Part shown: piece by piece, positions 1-8,991 of the stretch | How the letters are laid out: the number at the start of each line of letters is the position of its first letter | Numbering within the stretch: position 1 is the first letter of the stretch | NCBI GenBank assembly: GCA_030149205.1 | Contig: JASBSB010000001.1 | Span: 457,142-521,141, forward strand | Length of the DNA stretch: 64,000 nucleotides | Direction: 5' to 3' | Source: Candidatus Heimdallarchaeota archaeon | GTDB taxonomy: Archaea; Asgardarchaeota; Heimdallarchaeia; Heimdallarchaeales; Kariarchaeaceae | Notes under the pieces: generated by a model | The model's database searches: none | What the model saw: only the letters and a program-made list of their open reading frames with translations | Told to the model about the DNA's origin: nothing | Position numbers and translations under genes: made by a program

Positions 1-34
1 AAATTTAGTGTACGCTATATTGTAATTGGAAAAT

Positions 35-118
35 GGCAAGGACGGGATTTGAACCCGCGCGTGCAGAGCACACTGGTTTTCAAGACCAGCACCTTGGACC
101 AGGCTTGGTTACCTTGCC
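35..118 (-). tRNA. tRNA-Ser, anticodon UGA
   Basis: Read on the minus strand, a 7-bp acceptor stem (GGCAAGG with CCTTGCC) closes a cloverleaf. The D stem is ACC/GGT, the anticodon stem-loop is CTGGT-CTTGAAA-ACCAG with anticodon TGA, and the T loop is TTCAAAT on a 5-bp stem with one G-T pair. The extra arm between anticodon and T stems is long (about 14 nt), as expected of a class II serine tRNA. No intron is visible and CCA is not encoded. The base after the acceptor stem (the discriminator) is A, not the usual G of Ser tRNAs; this is odd but does not change the anticodon reading. Confidence 0.93.
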
Positions 119-516
119 TGTAGTGAAACCTATGATAGTTCCTATCTCTGATGATTGATTTAACTTTAAAATCACTTTGTTACATACGTAACTATCAGAC
201 AGTGTCTTAAGGGAGACTGATAAATAACATGAACACACAACTGTTTTCAATTTAAAAAGTGAACTCAGAGGCCATAAATAAACTCAAATGCTCTTGGGGC
301 ACATGCTGTCATTTGAATTCATTATGTAGCAGGAACTGAAATTTGATCTCGTGTCAACGGAAATGATAAATTCAAAATTAAATAATTATGTATAAATCCT
401 ATAAATGACATCAATAGATATCAACAATTGGACTGATACCACGTGAAAGTAGAATATGAATTGGATCATGAATTAACCAAAATTTCACGGAACAGTTTTT
501 GGAACTCTATAGTTGA
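119..516. other. Intergenic DNA, no gene seen
   Basis: About 400 bases of AT-rich sequence between the tRNA-Ser 5' end and the decayed reading frame. All six frames are broken by closely spaced stops. I see no RNA fold, repeat array or transposon end here. Confidence 0.5.
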
Positions 517-894
517 ACATCTTTATTGAAAGAAATTAACCGTCAGCTAGAAACTGAAAAAGAAATTGTAGGTTATGTGGATGAATTTCAATACTGGATA
601 AAATCGATAACCTATTGGAAGGTAGGTCATGGAAAAGAAGACGGAGTGAGACACATGCTTGATCTTTGAGATTTAGTAAGAAATATTATCACCAATCTTT
701 GATGAAAGGTTCGATTTGCATCAAAGATGTTCTACCAACAATTATGCAAACCAGTGATTAATTAGATTGAAGTATTCTCAGCCTTACAAAATAGCCTTAA
801 TTACCCTTCATATCACATTTAGTTTCAGCTTAGTGAGAGTGGATATCCTAAAGATCTATACAAGCTTCAAGCATTCACATATGAGATGATATGA
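517..894 (+). pseudogene. Decayed reading frame, origin unknown
   Basis: One frame starting at 517 reads about 50 codons of protein-like sequence (including EFQYWIKSITYWKVGHG) and then carries on past several in-frame stops, with further protein-like stretches such as FQLSESGYPKDLYKLQAF before 892. Protein-like composition with scattered stops suggests a dead gene, perhaps mobile-element derived, but I cannot recognise a family. There is no intact start. It sits beside the winged-helix and restriction genes, in the kind of accessory DNA where such relics are common. Confidence 0.45.
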
Positions 895-1070
895 AATATC
901 CAAAGATCACAGTTGGAGGTGAAACTATAAGTAAATATGCTCATTGTCAATTAAACAGTACATCTACCATCGAACGAGAAATGTGTGAAATTACTTCAAA
1001 GCGTTATTGTGAGTTGGATACATTGACAATGGGTATGATATATAAACACTGGAAATCTTTTCTGAGATAA
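891..1070 (+). CDS. Small ORF of 59 codons, possibly part of the same relic
   Basis: An ATG at 891 opens 59 codons in a frame different from the preceding decayed ORF and overlapping its last codons. The product would be small and basic with three cysteines (MKYPKITVGGE at the start, YKHWKSFLR at the end). No family is recognisable. Since it directly continues a decayed region by a frame change, it is as likely to be the 3' part of a frameshifted pseudogene as a real small protein. I see no clear ribosome-binding site. Confidence 0.25.
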   Translation: MKYPKITVGGETISKYAHCQLNSTSTIEREMCEITSKRYCELDTLTMGMIYKHWKSFLR

Positions 1071-1204
1071 TGGTTCTAGTTTATATAATATTTACTAATC
1101 TCTTACATTAGCATGTATTAAAGGTCGAATTTTAGAGTTTATGTATACCATATGTTAATTAATTATAAATTAAATCAATATATTGTTGCAATTAATGGGA
1201 TAAT

Positions 1205-1468
1205 ATGGTTGATTTAAGGACATACAGTTGGATCATGGGAGGAAAACATCGACAAAAAATTCTTTCGATATTATATCAAAATCCATTACTGCCTAGTGAA
1301 ATTGCATCTAAACTTCAAATAAGCAGATCAATGGTGTCACGTGAATTAAACTTAATGAAACAGAAAAACCTTGTAGAAAGCTTCAAAAGTGATTCAAAGA
1401 CAGTTGTTTACGTATTAACTGAAAAAGGTGTAGAATTTTATATATATTTATTAAACAAATCTACATAA
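1205..1468 (+). CDS. Winged-helix transcriptional regulator (ArsR/MarR-like), 87 aa
   Basis: A single winged helix-turn-helix domain fills the protein. Residues 15-35 (KHRQKILSILYQNPLLPSEI) are the first helices, the recognition helix follows with KLQISRSMVSRELNLMKQKN, and the wing is VVYVLTEKG. This is the compact archaeal HTH_5/ArsR-like layout, with no metal-binding cysteines visible. It lies 63 bp upstream of the restriction-enzyme-like gene on the same strand, so it may act like the controller (C) protein of a restriction-modification system; that role is inferred from position only. A TATA-like stretch (TTATAAATTA) lies about 35-40 bp before the ATG. Confidence 0.8.
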   Translation: MVDLRTYSWIMGGKHRQKILSILYQNPLLPSEIASKLQISRSMVSRELNLMKQKNLVESFKSDSKTVVYVLTEKGVEFYIYLLNKST

Positions 1469-1531
1469 TCAGACAATTATATTCGAACTATAAGTCAATT
1501 ATGGATATATTACCTCTTCAAAACAGTTTCT

Positions 1532-2311
1532 ATGGATGATTCAACAAAAACTAAGATAAAACTAATTGAAATATGCGATGATTATGGGATCCCTTTCACA
1601 TTTTTACCTGATATTATTTTGGAACCTAAAGTGATTCCGATGATAAGAGGGTATAGTTTTGAATATGTTGTTTACTCCGAGTTATCATCTTTGTTAAAAG
1701 ACAGTGATTATTTAGTAAAAAAAGATGTTACAAATCCTCAGATCAATTTCGCTGATAAAGACGTGGAGGTTTATAACAAGAAAACTAAAACTTCCTTTGT
1801 TTTTGAGTGCAAACTGTCAGGAAAGGGGTCCTACCTAAAATCGAAGAACAGGTGTAGAATCAAGTGTATGAGGTCACGAACCTTAGGAGAAGAGGCAGCT
1901 AAGACGGTGAGTAAACATACAAAACTCCCTGTCTCATTAATCCTTAATCATAAGGATAATTACCATTATTTGCATTTTGACTTTGTTGTTACAAATCTAG
2001 CGAATGTTTTTTATAAAACACGAGATGATGGTATTTTTGAATTTAACCCTGATAAAGAGGAATTTAAGGTCCTTAGAGAATGGACGGGAGAAAATCAGAT
2101 TTCAAAAATCAAAGCAAAGCTTCAAAAAACTTTGTATTTTGCAAAATCAAAGGATATTGCTCCTCTACAGGAAAATGATAACTTATGCACTAAAAAAAAC
2201 TGCACTTTACCAAATGAATGTGGTTTCATACCAAATTATCCTTATTTTGATTTCGAAAAAATCGAGCCTTGGAAGGAGTTAACAAAGGATAATTTGACCA
2301 AATTTATCTAA
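1532..2311 (+). CDS. Predicted type II restriction endonuclease, PD-(D/E)xK fold, 259 aa
   Basis: I see a PD-(D/E)xK-like active site: an acidic strand at D75-E79 (DKDVEV), then FVFECK with E92 and K94 about 15 residues later, the classic D-x(n)-ExK spacing. A basic stretch follows (KSKNRCRIKCMRSR, 103-116), suited to DNA binding. The C-terminal part has a small cysteine cluster (CTKKNC...NEC) that could bind zinc. The gene is convergent with a D12 adenine methyltransferase and the two overlap by 4 bp at their stop codons, as in many restriction-modification pairs. The cut site cannot be deduced. No clear match to a named restriction family came to mind, so the call rests on the motif plus the partner gene. 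Confidence 0.7.
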   Translation: MDDSTKTKIKLIEICDDYGIPFTFLPDIILEPKVIPMIRGYSFEYVVYSELSSLLKDSDYLVKKDVTNPQINFADKDVEVYNKKTKTSFVFECKLSGKGSYLKSKNRCRIKCMRSRTLGEEAAKTVSKHTKLPVSLILNHKDNYHYLHFDFVVTNLANVFYKTRDDGIFEFNPDKEEFKVLREWTGENQISKIKAKLQKTLYFAKSKDIAPLQENDNLCTKKNCTLPNECGFIPNYPYFDFEKIEPWKELTKDNLTKFI

Positions 2312-3258
2312 AAAATTCCATCTAAACTAGTTTGCTTACATAGTTTAACTTCATAATTGTAAATGAACACTTCTTTTCCTTTATAACGACTACCCTTGTC
2401 ATTCGTCTTTCCTGTTTGATCATCAGTTCTTTGAATCATGTAGTTCCATTCTTTATCATCAATAAAATCTGTCCAACTATACATATCCCTAATGTCAGAA
2501 ACGTTATCGTAGGTTAGCAGGAATTTAAAACTATTTGAATATTTTTTAAGTAACTCCATCAACCGAATATGATCTTCTAAATCAAAAGTACGCTCATAAA
2601 ATTTGTCTTGATCTGCGTTGAAATAAGGTGGGTCTATGAAAATGAAAGTATCTTCTGGAACATTTTTAATAACTTTCTCAAAATCATAACTTGTTAGTTT
2701 AACATTGGTTAGTTTGTCATGAACTTTTAAGAGATGACTTCCCCAATTTTCAGGTGGACTACTGTATTTCCTTCCATACCCCCAATATAAATTAGATTCC
2801 TTCATGATCCCAGAATAGGATGTTCGATTTAAGTAATAATAGCGAACCGCCTCTTCAAATTTATTTGAAGGAGTGAACTCTTTTTTATAGTATTTATGTA
2901 ACTCTTTTGTTGCTTGAATTCCATTAAGATACTCTATCAATTCATCTACTCGGTCGCGAATAACAAGATAACAATTAATTAGTCTTTCATCCAAATCATT
3001 CAACCAACTATTAACTTTTTTTTTATGGAAAAATATGGAGCCTCCCCCAACCATAGGTTCAATATAATATTTATGATCAGGAAGATATGATGTGATTAAA
3101 TTTCGAGCATAGAATTTTCCACCAGGATACCTGAAAGGTGATCTTATAGATTTGTTATCATACTTCCCGTTTTCCACATTTCTTGAGTTAAAGGTATTTT
3201 CTATAAGAGTTTCCATATTCTCGTTTGTGATCCATTGATCAAAGTCATAATTTTTCAC
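2308..3258 (-). CDS. D12-class DNA adenine-N6 methyltransferase (restriction-modification partner), 316 aa
   Basis: This is a Dam-family (D12, PF02086-type) enzyme that would transfer a methyl group from S-adenosylmethionine to N6 of adenine. Motifs in order are FRYPGGK (42-48), the SAM-binding EPMVGGGS (67-74), the acidic NDLD (87-90) and the catalytic DPPYF (209-213). The roughly 120 residues between the SAM-binding and catalytic motifs are the usual place for target recognition. Translation probably starts at a GTG (3258). It overlaps the stop of the convergent nuclease gene, so it should protect host DNA from that enzyme. The enzyme looks complete and active. Confidence 0.92.
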   Translation of the reverse strand: MKNYDFDQWITNENMETLIENTFNSRNVENGKYDNKSIRSPFRYPGGKFYARNLITSYLPDHKYYIEPMVGGGSIFFHKKKVNSWLNDLDERLINCYLVIRDRVDELIEYLNGIQATKELHKYYKKEFTPSNKFEEAVRYYYLNRTSYSGIMKESNLYWGYGRKYSSPPENWGSHLLKVHDKLTNVKLTSYDFEKVIKNVPEDTFIFIDPPYFNADQDKFYERTFDLEDHIRLMELLKKYSNSFKFLLTYDNVSDIRDMYSWTDFIDDKEWNYMIQRTDDQTGKTNDKGSRYKGKEVFIYNYEVKLCKQTSLDGIF

Positions 3259-3802
3259 AGAACTTATTCAAAACAAATTATAAAAAGAAAGTAATAAAAA
3301 TGGAAAGTTATGAGGTTATCTAAATGGTTGGTATAACAAAGATAAAATGATATGAGGGTACTTTACCTCTCGTGTAAACGTAAATCCTAAAAATCTCTTT
3401 GATTAGCTTAATCAAAAACTATAATTTAATTTAATACTTATCTTTGTTTAAAATTTTATAAACCTAGGAGTAAATTCAACGAGTGAATAGTTAAAAACGT
3501 CTAAAATATAATTAATAGTACTATTTGATAGGCAAATTAAAATTTATTGGAGATAATAAATTTTGGACACTCAAACCGATTTGCTAGTTATAAATTATGC
3601 AATAACTAACGAAATTGGTAATGAACCATATTAATGTTCAAACTTCAAAGGTCGGGTAAGTAAGAAAAAAAATTCAAATGTAGAAATGTATTATGCAATA
3701 ACAATAAGGTGCATGATTTGTTTAAACTGTACTATTTATAGGAAACAAGAAATAAAAAGTAAGTTTGAAGAAAAATTCAAAGAAAGGTCTGATAGTAGGT
3801 AA
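3259..3802. other. Intergenic DNA, AT-rich
   Basis: Upstream region of the divergent methyltransferase. It must hold the promoter of that gene, with several AT-rich TATA-like stretches, but I cannot pick one with confidence. No gene, RNA or repeat is seen. Confidence 0.4.
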
Positions 3803-4195
3803 GTAAAATTAGTTGACAATAAAAATCTCTTTTTGCATAAAATAGATAATATCGAAGATATTAATTTAAGTATTCAACAGATAATGAAGAGGATTCAATA
3901 TCAAGAAAAGAGATATGAGTATGCTTTTACGCTCCTGTTTTATGGAATTGATGATACACAAAACTCACTTTAATATTTAATTGAAGGAAATACAAATATT
4001 TTCGATATCGATCTACTTGATTGGTCAATGGAAAGAGTATCCGTTGAGAAGGCTTTGCAGACATTATCAGAATATATAAAATTCAAAGGTGTAAAATATC
4101 GATTTCTTGAGAAGTTTTACAGTGATTATCAAGAATACATTGAAGTGGAAATAACAAATATAGAAATAATTGAGGTGGATAACGAAAAAATCTAA
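3803..4195 (+). pseudogene. Decayed gene with an in-frame stop
   Basis: One frame from 3803 to the stop at 4193-4195 encodes about 130 residues of convincing protein-like sequence, interrupted by a TAA at 3971-3973. Before it comes RIQYQEKRYEYAFTLLFYGI and after it DLLDWSMERVSVEKALQTL and RFLEKFYSDYQEYIEVEI. There is no good start codon at the 5' end. The family is not recognised. The downstream bases, to about 4650, continue as protein-like pieces in other frames with more stops, so the original gene was probably longer and has suffered frameshifts too. Confidence 0.55.
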
Positions 4196-4196
4196 A

Positions 4197-4660
4197 TTAG
4201 AGAAAATACATAGAAAAACAATACTCACCCAAGCAGGAAATTATCAATTGGTACGATATCGTCTATCGAAAAAACAATGGTTCTAATTAGAAAGATATTT
4301 CGAAATAATTAATTGGGAAAATGAATTAAACATTTGAAACGAAATTACTAGATAACATTATTATAGGATCAGAATTGTATCCATGTAAAAGATATAATCT
4401 CGATTATCTTGATGTTCTAATGTGTAGAGAATTTGATTGAGAGCCTGAAAGAAATTGTATAAACAACCACATACACAAAGAATTCAAAAAAGAACAAAGG
4501 AATCTTCTAACAACTATTTTGAGGCATCTTGATAAATATTCAATTAATCTAGTGAATAAACCTTGTAGATATGGATAATCGGAAAATGAGCATATTTGAA
4601 AATTTTTGAGAACTACTAATTTTCTAGAAGCAAATGATGCAGATCACTTCAAAGATAGGC
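4197..4660 (+). pseudogene. Frameshifted continuation of the decayed coding region
   Basis: Short protein-like pieces follow the previous relic in two further frames. One begins at 4197 (LEKIHRKTILTQAGNYQLVR then a stop). The other begins near 4339 (YNLDYLDVLMCREFD, stop, then FKKEQRNLLTTILRHLDKY, stop). Several stops interrupt each. The pieces could be parts of one original gene or of neighbours. I cannot name the source. Confidence 0.35.
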
Positions 4661-4896
4661 TTTAAGAATAATTTCCTCTATATTTCTGATTGGAATTAAT
4701 ACATCACTTTGGTTATTAATTTGTGAGTGTTGACAAAATTCGGACAAAAATTTGCGTATAATTATGGCTAAGCGCAATTTTTTGCCAAGAAGTTGTCTAA
4801 GTGTTTTGATATTATTACAATGAAATAACTAACCAGAATATAGGTATCCCTAATTAGCTCTAAGGATAAATTAAAATGGGCTAATTTAACATTCAG

Positions 4897-6117
4897 ATGT
4901 TGAAGCATCCAAAAAGGTTCATAATTTACTTTACTTTGAATTTAATGCACATTGGAAATCATCTCCTCAGCTCTACTCTTCCTTTCTTTATACTGTTCGC
5001 AAGAAGTGACTTAGGATTGAGTTATACAGATACAGGAGCATTAATTGCCTTATTTGCTGGAGTGATGACTGTGCTAAGTATCCCTGTTGGGTTTTATGCG
5101 GATAAGTCATATCTCGTGAGATTTTTCTTGATATTCTCTGGGCTTGCAGTTATGAGTTTTGGATGGTATTTACTCACGGTTGTCAGTACAAAGTTCATGG
5201 TCTATGTAGCATTCGGGATCATAGGATTAGGCGCATCCGGGTACCATCCACCTGCGGCTGCGATGATTACAGACCTGTTTGAAGCTGATAAGGGGAAGGC
5301 ACTTTCTATTCATCAGGCTGGTGGAATGGGTACATCGGCTCTTGCTCCTTTTCTGTTTAGTTTATTTGTGGAATTTTCTGGTTCATACATCTCTGCAAGT
5401 TGGATAGTAATGGGGATTGGCTTTGCTTTATTTTTATTTGGGATTACTATAGCATTCTTCACAAAATTAAAAGGTGTTAACTCACATGATGTTCAAGATT
5501 CTAAGACTGTTGGTTCCCTAGGTATCTTTTTGACTGCGTTAATTTTGTTACCACTGGCGTTCACCTCATTGACAAATTCGATCTTTAAGGTCTCAACCAC
5601 ATTTATGGGGCTACTATTTCAAGATTATGGGGGATTGAACAATGATCTTGCATCATTGGCCTCGACACTGACACTGGGGGTTGCAATCATCTTTATCTTA
5701 ATTGGAGGTCTTGTTACAGATTATGTCAGCCCTATTGCAGCTATAGTTATTGCATCTTTTGCAACCTTTCTTTCAGGATTAGCATTGGTCACACTCCCAA
5801 TTTATTCAAATGTTTACGTCCTTGGATTTGTTATTTTCCTGATAAATTCAAGTTTCTACATAAGTGGACCTGGTACAAACACTCTATTAGCCAATAGGGT
5901 GCCTCCTAAAATGAGAGGTAAACTATTTGGATCACTCTTTAGCCTGGGACAGATCCTTAGTCTTATTACTCCAATATTGTTTGGATACCTAAGAGATAAC
6001 GTGGGGATAGGTTCTGCCTTTATGATGATTTTTCTGCTGGGTGGCTTAGTATTCATTTTGGGTATTCTTATCTGGAGACAGGGAAACCGTACTGCTATGA
6101 ATTCCAAAACTGTTTAA
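4897..6117 (+). CDS. Major facilitator superfamily transporter, 406 aa
   Basis: The protein has about 12 hydrophobic helices in two six-helix halves, the normal MFS size and layout. The loop between helices 2 and 3 has the MFS motif-A-like GFYADKSYLVRF (near residue 65), and a related GGLVTDYVS loop sits at the start of the second half. FGIIGLGASGYHPPAAAM (about 107-124) resembles the helix 4 region of fosmidomycin-resistance (Fsr)-type and other drug-exporting MFS proteins. The substrate cannot be told. It stands alone between decayed DNA and the D12 methyltransferase gene, and may be cargo of the accessory island rather than part of either defence module. Confidence 0.85.
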   Translation: MLKHPKRFIIYFTLNLMHIGNHLLSSTLPFFILFARSDLGLSYTDTGALIALFAGVMTVLSIPVGFYADKSYLVRFFLIFSGLAVMSFGWYLLTVVSTKFMVYVAFGIIGLGASGYHPPAAAMITDLFEADKGKALSIHQAGGMGTSALAPFLFSLFVEFSGSYISASWIVMGIGFALFLFGITIAFFTKLKGVNSHDVQDSKTVGSLGIFLTALILLPLAFTSLTNSIFKVSTTFMGLLFQDYGGLNNDLASLASTLTLGVAIIFILIGGLVTDYVSPIAAIVIASFATFLSGLALVTLPIYSNVYVLGFVIFLINSSFYISGPGTNTLLANRVPPKMRGKLFGSLFSLGQILSLITPILFGYLRDNVGIGSAFMMIFLLGGLVFILGILIWRQGNRTAMNSKTV

Positions 6118-6285
6118 ACATCTAAAGTTAATACCATATCAGACTTATAATGATTTTTTTAAGATAAGTGATTTTGGAACAATGAAGTTGAAGTTAAAAA
6201 AAACATTCAAAATTGGTATACAAATCTCTTTTTCAAACTTAGGAATTAAAATAAACATAAATATAAGAATCATAATGTTACCATA

Positions 6286-7452
6286 TTGAACTCTCTCAAT
6301 CCCCTACTCAAATGGCCTGGTGGGAAATCTCGAGAAATAAATGAATTAGATAAATCTTTACCCGACTTTAAGTCAATTGACTTATATATCAGTCCGTTTT
6401 TTGGAGGAGGAGCTCTTTATTTCTCAAAACTTCCAAAAAAAGCAGTTGTAAATGATATTGACATTCAATTAATTACCTTTTATAAGGATATCAAAAACAA
6501 CAGTTATAAATTTTTTTTTACATTAGATTTAATTTTAAAAGATTGGGAGATATTAACTAAGATTTCAAAGAATTATCTAGAAGTCTACGAAAAGAAATTT
6601 ATTATTTTGAAAAATTCGAGTGGAAATAATTTATTAAAAAATTTAAAAATTCAATCAAAAGATCTAGTTGATGAAGTACTTCAAGAGGATTTTTCAGAGC
6701 TTGTAACCCCTTTCTTCAAAGAATTCCAATTAATCACAATAACTTATGTATCCCGAAAATTAAAAAAAACAATAGAATTATTATCAAAATCACCAAATGA
6801 GCTTGAACCAAGAACGCATTTGATAAATTTTGAAACAGCTTTAAAAGGATCATACTATAACTTAATAAGAGATTTTTATTATAACATTAATCAAGATAAT
6901 TACCAAAAGTACCAGTTTTCTTCCTTTTTTTTCTTTATCCGAGAATTTTGTTTTGGTTCAATGTTTAGATATAACTCAAGTGGTCAGTTTAATATCCCTT
7001 ATGGAGGTTCAAATTATAACAGGAAAAATCTGAGAAGAAAAATTAACCTAATTAGATCATTAAATTATAATAAATTAGGTTTATCAATTGAATTTCATTC
7101 ATCTAATTATTTAGAATTTATGTCAGGTCTAAATAAGATTATTACAAAAGAATCGTTTGTATTTTATGACCCACCCTATCACTCTGAATTTTCAAGCTAT
7201 TCAAATAATGAATTTACAACTGAAGACCATAAGGAACTAGCAATTAATTTTAGAAATTTGAATTGTAAAGGGATGCTCGTTATTAAAGATACTCAATTTA
7301 TTAGAAATCTTTATGATGGAAAGACTACAAATTTTAGCGGGAAAAAATTTTACCTCCATTCTTTTAAAAAAACATATAATTATAACGTTAAAGGAAGAAA
7401 CAATAGATCTGTGACACATCTTGTCATCCTGAATTACAACTTGAATGAGTAA
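6286..7452 (+). CDS. D12-class DNA adenine-N6 methyltransferase, large form, 388 aa
   Basis: Motifs of the D12/Dam family are all visible: LLKWPGGK (7-14), SAM-binding SPFFGGGALYFS (36-47), NDID (56-59) and catalytic FYDPPYHSEF (293-302). At 388 residues it is about 120 longer than Dam. The extra length is between the SAM and DPPY motifs, where the target-recognition region lies. Translation starts at TTG (6286), because the nearest upstream ATG runs into a stop. The gene is much more AT-rich than its neighbours. It is followed by a DGQHR protein and a GHKL ATPase on the same strand, with no obvious nuclease, so it may be the self-marking part of a non-standard defence system. Confidence 0.88.
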   Translation: MNSLNPLLKWPGGKSREINELDKSLPDFKSIDLYISPFFGGGALYFSKLPKKAVVNDIDIQLITFYKDIKNNSYKFFFTLDLILKDWEILTKISKNYLEVYEKKFIILKNSSGNNLLKNLKIQSKDLVDEVLQEDFSELVTPFFKEFQLITITYVSRKLKKTIELLSKSPNELEPRTHLINFETALKGSYYNLIRDFYYNINQDNYQKYQFSSFFFFIREFCFGSMFRYNSSGQFNIPYGGSNYNRKNLRRKINLIRSLNYNKLGLSIEFHSSNYLEFMSGLNKIITKESFVFYDPPYHSEFSSYSNNEFTTEDHKELAINFRNLNCKGMLVIKDTQFIRNLYDGKTTNFSGKKFYLHSFKKTYNYNVKGRNNRSVTHLVILNYNLNE

Positions 7453-7654
7453 TTTCTCTAAAGTAATTATTGGATAAATATAATATCTTTCAATTTTAAA
7501 TAAAAAAATTCGATTTAAAGCTATCAATTCAGTCCTATTTATCTTATATTCTTTTAACACTTAACACAAAAATCATCGTCAATTATTGATTAAAGTATTA
7601 AATTAACGAAATGTTTATATTGACAAAAATTCAATATAATATGGAGATTGTTTA

Positions 7655-8989
7655 TTGACGAAACAAAATCAAATTATAAATGAAATCTTGGATAGAGCAT
7701 ATATGCCTCTAAGCACTGGCGATTTCTTCAAAAAATTACAAGCAAGAACTAGAGCTTCAAAAGACTCTGTTAGAGCTTCACTTGAAGAACTTCACAAACA
7801 AAATAAAATTATATACGATGCATTCCCTGGAATGAAGGAAAAAGTTGTGTTTCCAAGTTTAAAAAACAAACTACAAGAAAACATAAAAATAAAGGGAGAA
7901 GCCTTTTACACAAATGACAAGAAAGTCAAAATTTTTATTGGATATTCTGACCTTCAAACCATTGGTCAAATTGCAAAAGTAGTTGGCTTCCGTGGGAATG
8001 CTGAGGGGTTTCAAAGAATGAAACAAAGATCTTGGGTTTTAGAATTGTCACATGTTTTTGAAACAGAAGAAATTTTCCTTTTTACAAGCATTGTATTGTA
8101 TTTAGACGAAACAAAAGTTAAACAAGAAGATGGGGGATTGATATTACCTACATCAAATATTATCTCAGAAAGGGATAAACCAGCGTTAATTGTTGATGGA
8201 CAACAAAGATGTCAAGCCTTTCATGAACTAGTAATTTCTGAACAGAAAACAGACGTTCTGAAGACTCCGATTGTTATAATTTTAGGTACTTTTAAGGAAA
8301 AAGAGTTAATGGAATTCCTTAGATTATTGTTTGTTAACGCAAATCGAACAAAACCTCTACCCTCCTCTCTTATTAACCAATTACTCGCAACAATTGAAGA
8401 TTTAGAAAACAAAACAATAGTGAGTAGTAGTAAAAAAGGTGGAAGGTTTAGTAAAATAGTGCAAGATATTGATGAAAATGAAAACTCAGTTTTATGGAAT
8501 AAAATTGGTCTCGAAAAGAAAGGTGATCCAAAAGATTACCCGTTGGCCTTTAATGTACTGAATTATCAGGTAAAATACTTAAACAATTATCTTTTAAATT
8601 TTGTAAATAGAGAAATGCTTAATGATGAATTAATAAAAAATGTTGTTAATGACATTTATGCTGCAATTTACAGTAATTATACTCAAACATTTGATTTGAT
8701 TCTAAAAGATGTTAGAGCAATTGGACCATTATTTTTCTTTCTTTCTCGAAATATATCAACTGAAATATTATTTTCTGATGATCGAAAAGATAGATTAAGT
8801 ATTATTATAGAGCGAATCGCGGACTATATAACTTTAACACCTAATCCCAAAAAGATACGTTCTTGGCTTGATATTGGGGATTGGAATCCAGAAAAATTAG
8901 GAGACGTTAGAAATCGTCCTGCTTTGGAAAAAGCGGCTCAAGAAATTCACAGAATTTATATTAACATTCTACGATCTGAGAGGAATTAA
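7655..8989 (+). CDS. DGQHR-domain (DndB-like) protein with N-terminal winged helix, 444 aa
   Basis: The N-terminal 60 residues look like a winged helix (LSTGDFFKKLQ then SVRASLEELHKQNKIIYDAF). The centre carries ALIVDGQQRCQAFHEL (DGQQR at 181-185), the ParB/DndB-type DGQHR signature, here with Gln for His. It is followed by a hydrophobic strand and VNANRTKPLPSSL, matching the DndB-type rather than the DUF262-type context. DndB proteins are DNA-binding regulators of phosphorothioation systems, but no dndACDE genes are present here. Translation starts at TTG. The next gene begins 2 bp after the stop, so the two are almost certainly co-translated. Its likely role is DNA sensing or regulation for the GHKL ATPase; that is inference. 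Confidence 0.75.
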   Translation: MTKQNQIINEILDRAYMPLSTGDFFKKLQARTRASKDSVRASLEELHKQNKIIYDAFPGMKEKVVFPSLKNKLQENIKIKGEAFYTNDKKVKIFIGYSDLQTIGQIAKVVGFRGNAEGFQRMKQRSWVLELSHVFETEEIFLFTSIVLYLDETKVKQEDGGLILPTSNIISERDKPALIVDGQQRCQAFHELVISEQKTDVLKTPIVIILGTFKEKELMEFLRLLFVNANRTKPLPSSLINQLLATIEDLENKTIVSSSKKGGRFSKIVQDIDENENSVLWNKIGLEKKGDPKDYPLAFNVLNYQVKYLNNYLLNFVNREMLNDELIKNVVNDIYAAIYSNYTQTFDLILKDVRAIGPLFFFLSRNISTEILFSDDRKDRLSIIIERIADYITLTPNPKKIRSWLDIGDWNPEKLGDVRNRPALEKAAQEIHRIYINILRSERN

Positions 8990-8991
8990 AA

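Noticed and set aside
4730..4765. TTGACA...TATAAT-like pair resembling a bacterial sigma-70 promoter
   Set aside because: The spacer is about 21 bp rather than 17, no gene follows in the right place, and the organism is archaeal, so the match is likely chance in AT-rich DNA.
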